DNA of 64,000 nt. Origin: Hemerocallis citrina. Lineage: Eukaryota > Streptophyta > Magnoliopsida > Asparagales > Asphodelaceae. This document shows positions 21,524-33,243 of this stretch, in pieces (position 1 is the first letter of the stretch; the number at the start of each line of letters is the position of its first letter). Where the stretch lies: contig CM030360.1 in assembly GCA_017893485.1 (NCBI GenBank), positions 149,801,147 to 149,865,146 on the forward strand, given 5' to 3'. Under the pieces are notes generated by a model. It saw nothing but the letters and a program-made list of their open reading frames with translations, searched no databases and had not been told where the DNA came from. The position numbers were made by a program, and so were the translations under genes.

Positions 21524-22146
21524 ATTCAGCTCCCCCCCGAATTCATAGCAAAACCAACTGTTCGACACTCATCATGATTGTCTATGGATACTATATCAAC
21601 GCCTTGGAGATCTTGTAACACAAGGTTGATTGAAAGCCTCTTCCACCAACACAATTAACTAGATCTACTCCCAACGAGGATGACGACGACGATGATGGCA
21701 ATGAAGATAAGGTCGAAGAATGGTCTTGCTCTTGATGTGTTCCAAAAAGGGGGAGAAATATTAGGCTTAGAATTTAAGTTCTTATTTTTATTTCAGCTAT
21801 GTGTTTTGTAAAAAGATATCTCAGCCTATGATATCATGAAAAGCTCTCCGTGCACATCAAAGAGTATCGTGATCAACAGTATCATGAAAGAAAATCTCTA
21901 TAGTATATTCGAGTTTTTAATGGTTATGCTACTTTATTTATTTCGAGTTTGTAATGGTTGTCCTTCTATTTGTACTTGCATTTATTTTAATATATCTCCA
22001 TACACTGCAAACAACTTTCCAACTTATCTATATGTATGTGCATGTTTTGTGCATGTTTTGGTTTTTGCATATAAGTTGCATCAAGGTCACACACGATGTT
22101 AATTCTTATGTTCATGTATTAAAGGGGAGTATCAGATTGAGGGGAG

Positions 22147-23066
22147 TGTTTGTTTTAAATTCTAACGTATGGTTGTCCACACCAAAATGGGTAGATAGTT
22201 GATCCTAAGTTTAGTGTGTACAAAACATACTATTCAGACTAATATTTTCAGTTGTACATGACTGATAGGTATTCAAAACTTTTATATTCTTTCCATAACT
22301 AGTTATTCAATCAATCATTATTTCTATAATAATTCTCATATTAACAAAAATAAATAAACTGAGTCTTGTTGACTTCTTGAGAACTTGAGCACATGTTCCT
22401 TGTGTGGAAATATTCTTGATATTTTGCAGTCTTCTTTGATACATTCCTTTTTAGGTTAATTCTGAATCTCTATTAAATCTTCATTTGAGTGAATTCACTA
22501 AATAAAATTGTCTGGCAAGTAACGGTCAACCGCACTTGGGCACAGTCAACTGTACCACAGTTGACTGCACTTTTAGTGCAAAAATGAGATAGTCAATTGT
22601 CCACCTCTTTGTCTTCAGGACTGTGGATGGTAGACTAATCAAAAGTGCAGCCGACCGATACTTGCACAGAATAGATTACTTTTTGTATATCTTTTTACTT
22701 TTTTGAAAAGATATAATTTTTCACCCTATAATAAGAGGTGAATTCACTGAGTATTCTTCACATCTTTCAACTATTATTCTTCTGAACTTAATATTCAAGC
22801 AATGATCCGAGAGTTTTCGTTTTTATTGTTTTCCTAGTCAAGACGTCGATCTTGCTTTATTATTTTTCTTTCGCTTTGATTAGAGGCGGTTGTATGAAGC
22901 TTATACATAGAAGTCATGTGGGTGTAGTAGGTCTCTTGGCCTGAATACCGAGAACTCACTATACCAGGTTTTAAGTATAGTGGAACGCTTGTGGCGGAGA
23001 ATTGCTACAAGTACAATGTGTGGACGTAGACCTGGGGATCGAATCATGTTATATCTATGTCCTGTA
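22147..23066 (+). repeat. 3' LTR of copia J, first part
   Basis: It follows a purine-rich tract (GATTGAGGGGAG, 22135-22146). It matches the 5' LTR from GATCCTAAGTTTAGTGTGTA onward; the first 50 bases are an insertion not present in the 5' copy. The LTR is cut at 23066 by element K and continues at 40411. CACCCTATAATAAGAGGTGA at 22722 corresponds to the 5' LTR TATA region but is mutated. Confidence 0.82.
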
Positions 23067-23263
23067 TGTTGAAATATAGTAAGTGCTAATGTGTATATCC
23101 TGTTTCCTAATCTATAGGAAACAGATTTCCCAAATTTCTCACCCCTCAATCTTCTCGCAATATCTTTTCTTCTCCTCCAAGAATGTAATTCTTATATATA
23201 GATGTATACAGTAAAGAATAAGTGAATAAGAAAAAATATTATTCCCAAAATCTGTTTTCAATA
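23067..23263 (+). repeat. 5' LTR of copia K
   Basis: It begins TGTTGAAATATAG and ends TTTTCAATA (CA-like end altered). It contains TTCTTATATATAGATGTATA as a likely TATA region. It is 197 bp and matches 40209-40405 with about nine differences. Confidence 0.95.
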
Positions 23264-23276
23264 TGGTATCAGAGCC
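23264..23276 (+). other. primer-binding site of K
   Basis: TGGTATCAGAGCC directly abuts the 5' LTR and matches the 3' end complement of plant initiator tRNA-Met used by most copia elements. Confidence 0.92.
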
Positions 23277-23816
23277 TAACCAGTTCTAGGCTAATTGAAG
23301 AAGAAGAAGAGAAGGAGGTGATCAGATCTGACACCTCCATCTTGACCCGATCCCGTCAGATCCCATCGCCGATCCCGTCATCGATCATTGTCACCGATCC
23401 CCAACACCCGTTCTGATCAAAATCGTCGTCGCCGTTCTGCCCTCACCCACAACTTCCACAACCGAAACCCTAACAAACCCATCTTCCACACATCAACGAA
23501 CCCATTTCCAACCACCTCCTCTCCTACTCCTTCGAAACCCAATCCCGAAGAAAACGCTAGCCGCCTCTGTCGCTGCTCGTCAACGCCGCTGTCGCAAGTC
23601 GCCGCTTGACTTGTCGCCATCGCCGCTGATTCCACTCCCTTCATCTACCGTCGCCACTGACTCCACTCTTTCCGATATCCTTGGACTAGGCAGCAACAGT
23701 CCTGATTTTGGGTTAGGACTTGAATTGATCCATATCTGTTGTTGTTGATTGATTGATCCAGATCCCGTTTAACTCCTACAGATCCTGTTCAACCAGATCC
23801 TTTGTTTACTTGTAAC

Positions 23817-24577
23817 ATGGCTAGTACACCAATTATTGTACAATCCGAGAATTCAAGTTTTAATGCGGGGATAATTCTTGATGAAACAAACTATGATGTT
23901 TGGACTCAGTTGATGGAGATGCATATCGCTGGACGTGAAAAGATCCAGTATATTAAAGGAGAGAGTAAAGTTCCTGCTGAAAGTGATGGTTCCTATTCCA
24001 AATGGTCTGCTGATAATCAGAAAGTGAAAGGATGGTTGTTGATGTCCATGAAACCCGAGATCATGAAGAGATACATTCGGTTGAAAACTGCTCGTGATAT
24101 TTGGGATGCTCTTGCAAAAGCATTCTATGATGGAACCGACGAGGTTCAGGTGTTTACTCTAAACCAGAAAGCTTTTTTTGCAAGACAAAACGGCAGGCCA
24201 CTTTCTATTTATTATGGAGAATTGACTGAAATTTTTCAAGAACTGGATCATCGAGATAAGGTGATCATGAAGAATCCTGAAGATGTCCAAACATATCAAA
24301 ATTCGACCGAACGCTTGTGGGTTCATATTTTTTTGGCTGGATTAGATGCTGAGTATGAGCAGGTTCGAGGAGAAATTTTGCGAAAGGATCCTGCACTTGA
24401 TCTTGAGGCATCGTACGCATATGTTCAGCGGAAGGCTCGTCAAAAAAGCACCATGAACAGCTCCTCTTAATCTTCTAATGTAGCTGCAATGGTGGCTCGA
24501 CCGCATCCATTCAAAAGCCTCCCAGGTCAGTTGGGATCATCTGCACACACTTCTATGGGCTTCAATCAATCTACTTA
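23817..24577 (+). pseudogene. gag: gag pseudogene of copia K, cut before its zinc knuckle
   Basis: The start MASTPIIVQSENSSFNAG at the ATG 23817 fits copia Gag better than the upstream ATG at 23802. Landmarks are LDETNYDVWTQLMEMHIAG, KSTMNSSS-type C-terminal linker and RDIWDALAKAFYDGTDE (retrotran_gag_3-like and UBN2 regions). A stop at 24468-24470 interrupts, then the same frame continues SNVAAMVARPHPFKS to 24577. Solo LTR B sits there; the zinc knuckle resumes at 36686. Joining the flanks reads STYESRKCTQCG in frame. Confidence 0.9.
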
Positions 24578-25841
24578 TGTCACGCCCCGCTTCCCAAAAC
24601 ACGGGAATACGGGCGCGAGACTAAGGCCCAGCGAATGGTGCGAATGCACCATTCATGAGCTGTACAAGTATATAAATATCACAATGTAATAATGAAGGTT
24701 CATGACATAGTCCATAAATAACCAACAACTGGAAAATACAATAGTTACGGGTCAAACAAGCCCGGTGATGTGTCTAATTTATATACAAATATTTGTACTC
24801 ATTTACCTATTAAAATGGCTTGTTTTCGTTGATATTGTCTATAATTCATCTTATTTCTATAGGATTTCATTTAATTAATAATTTTTGAAGAAATAATATT
24901 TTTGATGCAAAAAGTAACGATTTGTGGAAAAAATCAACAAACAAAATAAAATAATGGATTTATTAATTTTTATTGTTTTGTTGAGTTAAAAATGCAAAAT
25001 AATTTTAGAAGGATTTTTAACGAGCTAATATGATTTTTAGTTAGTTTAAATAATTTTAAACTAATTAATTTTATTTTATTTAAAAATCCTAATTTCTGCT
25101 ATTATTTTGTGTATGCAGAAGCACGTGGTTAAAAGAAAAGGAAATAAAAGGAGAAAAGAGAAAGAAATAAATTTCAGATTAAATAAGGAAAGAAATAAAC
25201 AAAAGAAGAAGGACTATTCTGCAAAATGTGCAAACCCTAACTTTCTTCTCGTTCTCTATAAGTACAAACCAAAGGAAGAGAGAAGATTAAGAGGTGATGG
25301 CTATCAAATACAAAGAAAAAGAGAGAAGAAAGTAAGAGAGAGAACTCATAAATTTTCTCTCTCTGTTTCTTGCTCAGATCGAAACAACAGAAAGCGTTTG
25401 CGAGTTCCAAGGAGACTACAGCACGTGTGGGCAGTAGGGCTGCTGTCTTCTTCGGTGCAGTATTCGAAGTGCACCATGGTGGCGAAGCAGCGCTGAGTTG
25501 GCGACCCATTCTTCCACTTCTCTCTGATGCGCGAAATCCAAGACAGTGGGACCCGCACGTGAGGTGGCAGACAGCAGCAGGTAACTTCTTCTCTCCTCTC
25601 GCGTGCAGATCGAAGCAGGTCCAGGCCAGACGCGGGACCCACGACGCTGATGTGGCGTTCGGCTCAGGTCTCGACAGAGACAGCCCTGCAGTCGTGCTGA
25701 CGCGACGCGCATGATTTTCAAGGCTGACAGCGACTTATTGGGGTTCGGTTTTTGAGGCAGAGAAGAGAGAAAGGACTGGTTTGAATTAATTTTTGTATTC
25801 CTTTTTGTATCTTTTCTTCTCCAATTTCTTCTAGATGCAAT

Positions 25842-26222
25842 CACTACAAACCGTATTGGCTATAGCGGCGCTTTTATAAGGCTATAACGGCGCTTTTTGG
25901 CGCCGTTATAGCTCGTAACGGCGCTTCTGAAAGCGCCGCTAGAAAGTGCGTCGTTACAACCATGTAGGCTACTGCAGCGTGTTCGGTCGCCGCCGCTATA
26001 TGGTGTCCACCTATAACGGCGCTTTGTTAGCGCCGTTATAGAAGTATTTCGTTTTTGGGGGAAATGGCTATAGCGGCGTTTCTATGAAACGCCGCTATAG
26101 GTTCGCAATCAGGAAAACCCTCTCGGTACCTTGCTGCGGCGCTATTCCAGCACCGCGATAGGGGATTAGAACTGTGTGTACCTATGGCGGCGTTTTGTAG
26201 TAAACGCCGCTATAGGTTTAAT
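25842..26222 (+). repeat. left subterminal repeats of CACTA F
   Basis: CTATAGCGGCG, CTATAACGGCG and their complements CGCCGTTATAG and CGCCGCTATAG occur about ten times, often as short inverted pairs such as TAACGGCGC...GCGCCGTTA. These are the transposase-binding repeats expected in CACTA ends. Confidence 0.9.
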
Positions 26223-26241
26223 TTTTTTTTTTTATTTATTA

Positions 26242-26244
<3 letters not shown>

Positions 26245-26279
<35 letters not shown>
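26245..26279. repeat. (TA)n microsatellite in F
   Basis: An alternating TA tract of about 35 bp lies just inside the left subterminal repeats. Confidence 0.9.
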
Positions 26280-26281
<2 letters not shown>

Positions 26282-28302
26282 TTATATTTTATTATAAAAT
26301 TTTCAATTAGAAAAATCAGTAATTAATCGCATATTACAAATACATTTAATCATATTAAATTTAAATGCAAATCTAGTAAATCAATAATATCATAATCAAG
26401 AATTAAAAGTCACAGATCACAAAAACAACTCAATTGTAACACAAACTGTCATACAACGAGTATCAAATGTATATGTTGTAACACTTAGTTATTACAAAAC
26501 ATAGATATAATTCCTACAAAATATTTTTTAAAAAAGTCCAAATTCGACAAACTATGGCAAGGGAGTGTCTTCGTTTGGCCCGCTGTTGCTTCCAATTCCA
26601 TCGTTATGTTGCCCTGGTGTACGTGCGTGACTGGAAACCGATGGAATATGCTGACCCTGTAGAAAAAACAATCAAAATTCAACAATGTGTTACTGCTATG
26701 CATCCTTTTACCATACAATTCAACAAAAACGAACCAGATGTTTAGTCATTACTGTGTCAAATACATAAACTGGTGTTTAGATAAATTCATGTGAAATACT
26801 GATCAAATTTGGCAAGCATCTATGACTAATATTGGCAGTTGAACCATCCATGTCTACCACTTCATAGAATTATTGCCTTACCTACTCATATTAAAGAAAC
26901 TAATCACAGTATAATTGGTCAATCCTAATTTACTATATGATTAACATAAATTATTTTTAGTCATAGAAATAAACCCAAAATTATAAAGTTAAACATAATA
27001 TTAGATACATTTACGTAAAAACACATACAGAGCTGCATCCGCATATATAAACTTTGAGTTATTTTGTTCAACTACCCATTTCAATGACAGATTATCATAC
27101 TATTATCTTAAACTGAAACCAGCCAAAACATTGATAAAAAATGCAAGTTCATGAACCAGGCTCTCCAAACTCCAGTGACTCGTGAAGACCATTCAAAAGT
27201 TTTCCAAATCCTAACAAGCTAACATGATCTGCTTATTATGAATATATTCATGAAGAACTGTAACTATCATAATCACTGCATGAGTTAAAATTGGGTATTT
27301 AGTTGTCGAATACTAACCGATGCTTCAGTTGGAATTCCTTGTGACTGTTGCCGGACTAACGTCGCCATTTGAACCATTGCTGCCTCCAGACGTGCCACTG
27401 TTGCCTTCAGCTAATCAACATCTTCCTGTGTGGCCCCAGCCCCAGTGTAAGAAAATGTACGAGAACCGAAGACGCTGGTGGGTGTTGGTCCTAGCCCCAT
27501 CCCACGCACACGACCGGGACGCTCGCATCCCCTCAATTCGAAGAGAACTTGATACTGTAGCGTCAATGGATCGGCGGTAGAAGAAGATGACATTTCCTCA
27601 ATCTTCTTTCTGGCATCTTTCTGCAAAAGATAACAAAGACAAATTTTATTTTCAAAATTATTTTATTAAAAAGATTAAATACCTAATTGAAATTAATTTG
27701 AAAGCTTTTTATTTACCACAATATTGGCTGCCACGTCATCCTTAAATTTTCCATCCTTACCCGTGTGGGTAGTTTCAAAAAAATCTACATCGCCGATCTT
27801 CTCTCCCTCATTTGATGCTTCATATACATATATGACAGAATGCACCAGTCAATTTTATTGTTATTACACTAAAGAGCTTTCAAAAAAATCTACACTTCTT
27901 AAATGCACAAGAGTTTTTATTGTTATTTTTAAATTGTAAAAAAATAACAATAATGTTAAATAGTTTCATGATACCCATCTGCCTGTATAATTAAGTCCAT
28001 TTTTATTCTTCCATTATATATTAATATAGATAAAGATCAAGATTAAGATATATAACAAAAATAAGATACTGGGTTTTCATGAGAGATATATAACAATCAT
28101 AGGCCCAAAAATGGGTGAATCTTATCCTTCTGGTAAAAAAGTGTAATAATCACATAAACAGAGGAAAGCTAAGATTGGGAAGCAATGGAGTCATGATGGA
28201 GGATCATGTAGAGAGTGCAGAATCCATGTAAACCAAAAGACAAATTAACTTCTCTTTTGAGATTCTCCATGGTGAGAAAGAAATGATGAGATGGGAGTGA
28301 TC

Positions 28303-28303
<1 letters not shown>

Positions 28304-28342
<39 letters not shown>
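28304..28342. repeat. poly-C tract, 39 bases
   Basis: An uninterrupted C run lies inside CACTA F. On the minus strand it yields a meaningless poly-glycine frame. Such length may be a real homopolymer or a sequencing effect. Confidence 0.95.
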
Positions 28343-28753
28343 TGCTGATAAAGTTTTTAAAAAAAGGACTCTGACAAAGAGCATTGTCTACATATGAATC
28401 ATTCCTATGTGTGAATCTCCTTAAATTGTGCACAAGTTATAAAGCTTTCCCCTGTGCAAAGAACTCCTTAAACACTCTATAACTAACCTGAAAAAACTAA
28501 CCAGACATGAAGAAGATCTATTTTCTTATAATCTCTACTGTCATTATGTTTAATTGAATAAAGAAGAAAGATTCATAATATTGTTTTCTTCTTTTGTCAA
28601 ATTCACTTGAGGCCATCATCTAGATGGTGTTTGCTAAAATATCTCAAATGAAAGTATCGACTAAAAAAAATTTGAAATAATTATAGAATGTTCATTACTA
28701 AACCTCATTCATATAGTTAGAACCATTCACATCTACCAGCTGCTTCCTTTCAT

Positions 28754-28756
<3 letters not shown>

Positions 28757-28818
<62 letters not shown>
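28757..28818. repeat. (TA)n microsatellite in F
   Basis: About 62 bp of alternating TA lie within the presumed intron of the CACTA gene. Confidence 0.95.
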
Positions 28819-28820
<2 letters not shown>

Positions 28821-29559
28821 CACTCAAGTCTAGGATCCCTAAGCAAACATCCGCAGTAGAGATGAATCGTGGCCTCACCACACCATCAACATCCTCAGTC
28901 CCCAAAATAATGGCAACTCTTAGCAGCACCCTGCTGAAACAAGACCAGGAACAACAAAACTTGACGACCCCCAACATTCCCCTCACATTCTCGCACCGCA
29001 ATCAACACATTTCATATTTGACAGAATACTACCTTAAACAACTCACAAATACTACTTCTATTTGACAGAATGCACCTTATAAAAGCTATAATTGTATTTC
29101 ATGACTTGTATATAACTATAATAAAAATATTTCAAAAAAAAATTGAAGCGTAGTTTACCAGCTCATCTCGAACTACCGCAAAGCTGGTGCTCCCAGTAGT
29201 GTGCTTCAGTTTCAACATCTTTCGACTTTTGATGCCGATTTCAGCCTTTCTCTGGTAATGATTATAATTCGCAACATCAATGAAAATATATCATCAATAA
29301 AATACAAAATGATGGAAGCTGCGTTAATATATACCTTTCCCGTTTCACTTCTCCAAAAATTGACAAGAAAATGCCAATCTTGTGGTGTCACACCTACGGG
29401 AACCGCCCTCGCATTCTCAGCCTCAGTCCTCTCTGGCACATAGTACTTTCCTTTTAGGAAGCTCTTGTAATCCCTCCACTTTTTAGAGACCGATTTATCC
29501 ACCCATCCGTTAACAACATCAGCATAACAAAATTTTTGCTACAAAATAACAATAATCAG

Positions 29560-32500
29560 ATATATATAACAAAATTTTTGCTACAAAATAACATTAATCA
29601 GATATATATATATATATATACAGAAAAATGTAGTTATTTATGATATAAACATTTCCTATGATATATCATATCATATATAAAAATATAAAAGGGAGCAGGG
29701 TAACAGAAAACCTGATGCAAAGTATTGAACCAAAGGTATGATCAGTAGCTAAAGATCAGTTCAAACAACTCAGAATTCATAAAAGAAAACTCGATCAGTA
29801 GTTAAAGATCAGTTCTCAAAGGTATGATCACAGTTTCATATATATAACATTGCCTCAAGTTGTTTTCAGATCTTCCAGAGCATGATCAAATCTCTTTAAT
29901 GGAACTTAACTAACCAATAAAAGCACAACATGGAACTTCCAGAGCATGATCAAATCCATCATTAGTTATAAATTAGTTATCAAATGTATAATCATAACTG
30001 ATGCAAAGTATTGAACCAACTCAGAATTCAAACAAGAAAACTCGATCAGTATCTAAAGATCAGTTCTCAAAGGTATGATCAGTATCTAAAGATCAGTTCT
30101 CACCGGTATGATCAGTATATAAAGATCAGAATTCAAACAAGAAAAGTTTGGAATTACACAATTGGTTTACAAGTTCAATATTCTGAAGGTATATTAGTAA
30201 ATTTTGTGAAGGTACTGCTAGGTTCTAGTAATAACAAAAATATTCTGCTAGGTCCATGTCAAAGCGCCCACTTCTGAATTAGGCATGCATGCCCTTAACA
30301 AGCTAACATGAAAACCAAGTTGAGTTAAGCTTCTATTCATATTCTTCAATTTGCCTTTATTGAGCTTTGACATCTTTTCAAGCTTGACAAATTTAGGTTG
30401 TCAAACGAGCACAACAGACTTTTCATTGAGTCGATTTGGATTCAAGCTTAGTTCATTACGATTGTAATTAGATAAACAGGTAATGGACTTGACAAGTCCT
30501 AAGGGCATGATTCAACCCAGATAACTAAGAACACAACCCCCAAGATCAGTGCTTGGAGAACAACACATGATACCGGTTTTAGAAATGATAAGGCACTAGC
30601 AGATGACGAGGATTTCGGCCACATTACATCCAGTGATTTCTGGGTCATCCCAACAAACCTAGGTAGAATGGACACTTCTATCATTGAGCCATACCTATGT
30701 CAGAACATCAACACCCCAGGGACGCTCTCTAGGCATAAGTGGGACACTTCTCATTAGTCTCCTACATTTACAATGTATCTTTAAGTCCAGGTACTCTTTG
30801 AACAAAATATATATTTAGACACTTCTCAAAGCATTTTTGTCAACACAACATAAAATTTCCATACAATTTAGGAGATGAATTTATTAATGAGATGATACGT
30901 CAGAATAGGGCTGTTCAGTAATAGTATATCGGGTTATGACCCTAGCATGGAGAGCATTTTTTGTAGCCTTTATATGGGCCTCTATCTCACTAATAAATTT
31001 TTTTCTTGTTGTCCAATATTGTTACTGGTAGCAGATTTCAGAATAAGAAACTTCTGTGAGATTTGCTAAAAGATTTGAAAGTTTCATTGCAAACTACATC
31101 ACATTACACAGCACCCCAGAGGAAGATATTGTTATTCACCCCTATAGTCTAATCCAAGGTGCACCAGAAGGCTGTAAAGTTTGCGCAAGGCACAAATATG
31201 TCATGAATGTTGAACCTTGGTGATTACATGAATTTACAGTATAATATTTGCCATGGATATGTAAGATTTATAAGTCAGAAACTGAGGTTGATGATATAAA
31301 CATCCACAATTGATTAATAAGCAGGCAAAGAAGCATTCACAATCATCGGATCATGATTAAGATTGGATGATCAAGATCGGAACATGATCATCCAATCTTA
31401 ATCATGATCCGATGCAAGATCGGACGGCCAGCGGCCGAGTTCGCACATGATCAGGCAGCTATTTATATATATAAACAAGGTAATCAGAGGAAGCAACCAC
31501 GGAACTTCAAGGTAGTAAATGAATTTGTACACCAATAAATTAAGACAACTGATATGATAGATGTAACCTGTATTATTGCTTCTTTCAACTTTGAGTGAAG
31601 ATGAGACCCTGTATCTTTAATGCTTTTCGGGGGCAATATCTGCAGAAAAGTAAAAGAACAGCCCATTATGAAAATAGGTTTAAGAGTAGGCTTCCTGACA
31701 TTGGATCTATACAGCATTAGGTGGTATGATTAATCTTGTGCATGTGCAACAACAATAGCCAACATCTGTTAGTTCTCACTAGAATCAGAAGGATACTAGA
31801 AATGCTGTAAAACAATTTCAAAAGTTATGTCCACCCAGTTTTAAAAGAGTGACTGATCACACAGAAGCAGAGGAATGCAAATAGAAAAGATTTTTGAGTT
31901 TATGGGTTTTCCTATGAACAAAAAGTTACACTAGCATCTTTGAAGTTCATTGGTAAAGGGAAGACTGGCGGAAGATGCTTAAGCTGAGCATCATCTCAAA
32001 GAAGGAACCTACACTTTGGGAGAAATTTCAGAATTATTTTCTAACAAGTTCTTTCCTGACTTAGTTAAAAAGCAGAAAGAGGTTGAATGTCTAGAACTAC
32101 AACAGTGATCAATAAAGACAAAGGGACAGATAGCAAATGATATGCTTATCAGTTGCTACCAACGAACACAACGAGGTAAGTTGAACAAAAATAGAACTAA
32201 GATACAACAGTATCAGCCATATGTACATACAAATGCTACAACTACTTGGAATATCAACAAAATTAACCAATTAAAATTTCACATTCCCAAGATTAGCAAG
32301 ACCACCAAAGCACAGACGGTAGCCATCACAAAATGTGAACAAAATTATTTGACAATGTAATCGTAATCTCAATTTCCAATCTACCCAATCTAACTCAATA
32401 TCCTTTCACAAGTTTTCCAAACCATCTTAAAAAGACTCAAAACAATATTTGTCACTATAGTTACCTTGAAATTCAATTAGCCCAAAATCTTTTTCCCCAA

Positions 32501-32990
32501 ACATTTTGGAATGTTAAAAATGAAAGGAACAAAGATAAAAATCATTAAAAGGAACAAAGATAAAAATTGGCATACATTGAAAGGAACAAAAATAAAAAAC
32601 GGAAAAAGGAAAAGAAAGGAACAAAGATCAAAAAAATACCCAGGTCGAAGAGAGAACGGCAAGGGTGGCGGCGATGGGTATACACAGGTCGAAGAGCGGC
32701 GAAGGAGGAGCAGCGGAGAAGGATCGGCGAAGGAGGAGCGGCGAAGTACGGGAGCGGCAAGAGTGTGCGCGCGAGAGATGCGCAGGCGAGGGATATGAGG
32801 CGGTGAGTGGGGAGGGGAGAGAGGAACGCGATGGGAAGAAGATGAGGGGGATCTTTCGTTTAGAGGGGATTAGGGGAGAGCGAAAGTAGTCGGGATTAGG
32901 GTTTGTGTGTAGAGCGGGAAGAAGATGAGCGGGTTTAGAGAAGAGCGGGATTAATTAGGGTTGTAAAAATTGGGGAAAGTAAAAAGGGGC
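29560..32990. other. interior of CACTA F without a recognised gene
   Basis: AT-rich sequence holds recurring CTAAAGATCAGTTCTCA words (29810-30130). A candidate exon lies on the minus strand at about 31638-31570 (KDTGSHLHSKLKEAIIQ between TTCTGCAG and GTTACA), along with a perfect hairpin (31345-31413). A GC- and purine-rich patch at 32640-32990 resembles a promoter or 5' leader read on the minus strand. No TNP2 motif was found. Confidence 0.5.
31345..31413. repeat. perfect 29-bp hairpin with 11-nt loop
   Basis: Arms 31345-31373 and 31385-31413 are exact reverse complements (each begins or ends ATCGGATCATG/CATGATCCGAT). The loop is AGATCGGAACA. It lies inside CACTA F and is unlike the CACTA subterminal repeats. 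Confidence 0.9.
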
Positions 32991-33035
32991 GGGGTTTAGA
33001 ACGGGGTAGCTTTTCAGAACATTATTTACCTCATC

Positions 33036-33243
33036 CTATAACGGCGTGTATAAATAACCGCCGCGATAGGTATAGATATATATATATAAAATAGCATTAC
33101 TATTTGAGGCTATAGCGGCGTTGTTGCCACACGCCGCTATAGAGAGTGTCTTTTTTATAAAATAAAATACTACTATACCTATAGCGGCGCAGTGTGGTAA
33201 CGCCGGAAAAAGTATGCCGCTATAGCCCATATGGTTTGTAGTG
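33036..33243 (+). repeat. right subterminal repeats of CACTA F
   Basis: CTATAACGGCG, CTATAGCGGCG (33112, 33180) and CGCCGCTATAG mirror the left end and finish at GGTTTGTAGTG. Confidence 0.9.

Larger units (their letters stand above)
26552..29538 (-). pseudogene. CACTA TnpA-like gene (plant Ptta/En/Spm Transposase_24 type), spliced
   Basis: Minus-strand exons with good splice sites are 29538-29335 (FCYADVVNGWVDKSVSKKWR, then ARAVPVGVTPQDWHFLVNFW), 29251-29159 (HTTGSTSFAVVRDEL), about 27823-27717 (VDFFETTHTGKDGKFKDDV), 27620-27318 (CERPGRVRGMGLGPTPTSVF, then a helical LKATVARLEAAMVQMATLV) and 26656-26552 (ending PNEDTPLP at TAG). Donors read AAG|GTATAT, CTG|GTAAAC, GTG|GTAAAT and TCG|GTTAGT. 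This is the Ptta/En/Spm protein order; the family binds the subterminal repeats. One in-frame stop (TAG in the fourth exon, near 27414) breaks it. The expected exon between 29159 and 27823 was not recognised. Exons upstream of 29538 are unclear. Confidence 0.85.
25842..33243 (-). mobile_element. CACTA element F (7.4 kb) with exact TSD AAT
   Basis: The left end CACTACAAACC and right end GGTTTGTAGTG are perfect 11-bp inverted repeats. They are flanked by AAT at 25839-25841 and 33244-33246, the 3-bp TSD of CACTA (En/Spm) elements. Many direct and inverted copies of CTATAGCGGCG and CTATAACGGCG lie in the first 380 and last 210 bases. A spliced Transposase_24-type gene lies on the minus strand, but no TNP2-type transposase was recognised, so the element is probably non-autonomous. 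Confidence 0.93.

Noticed and set aside
25107..25844. Frames of 90-142 residues on both strands
   Set aside because: They lie in the promoter/leader half of solo LTR E; no homology and no conservation argument.
28169..28433. Glycine-rich open frames on the minus strand
   Set aside because: They are the translation of the 39-base C run only.
28753..29001. 82-residue minus-strand frame as the missing CACTA exon
   Set aside because: It ends in Ile-Tyr from the TA array and does not show the expected motif between the HTTGS and VDFFE exons.
32511..32889. Lys/Arg/Glu-rich open frames
   Set aside because: Purine-rich, low-complexity sequence in the CACTA interior, open in several frames, with no domain; better explained as a CT-rich leader read backward.
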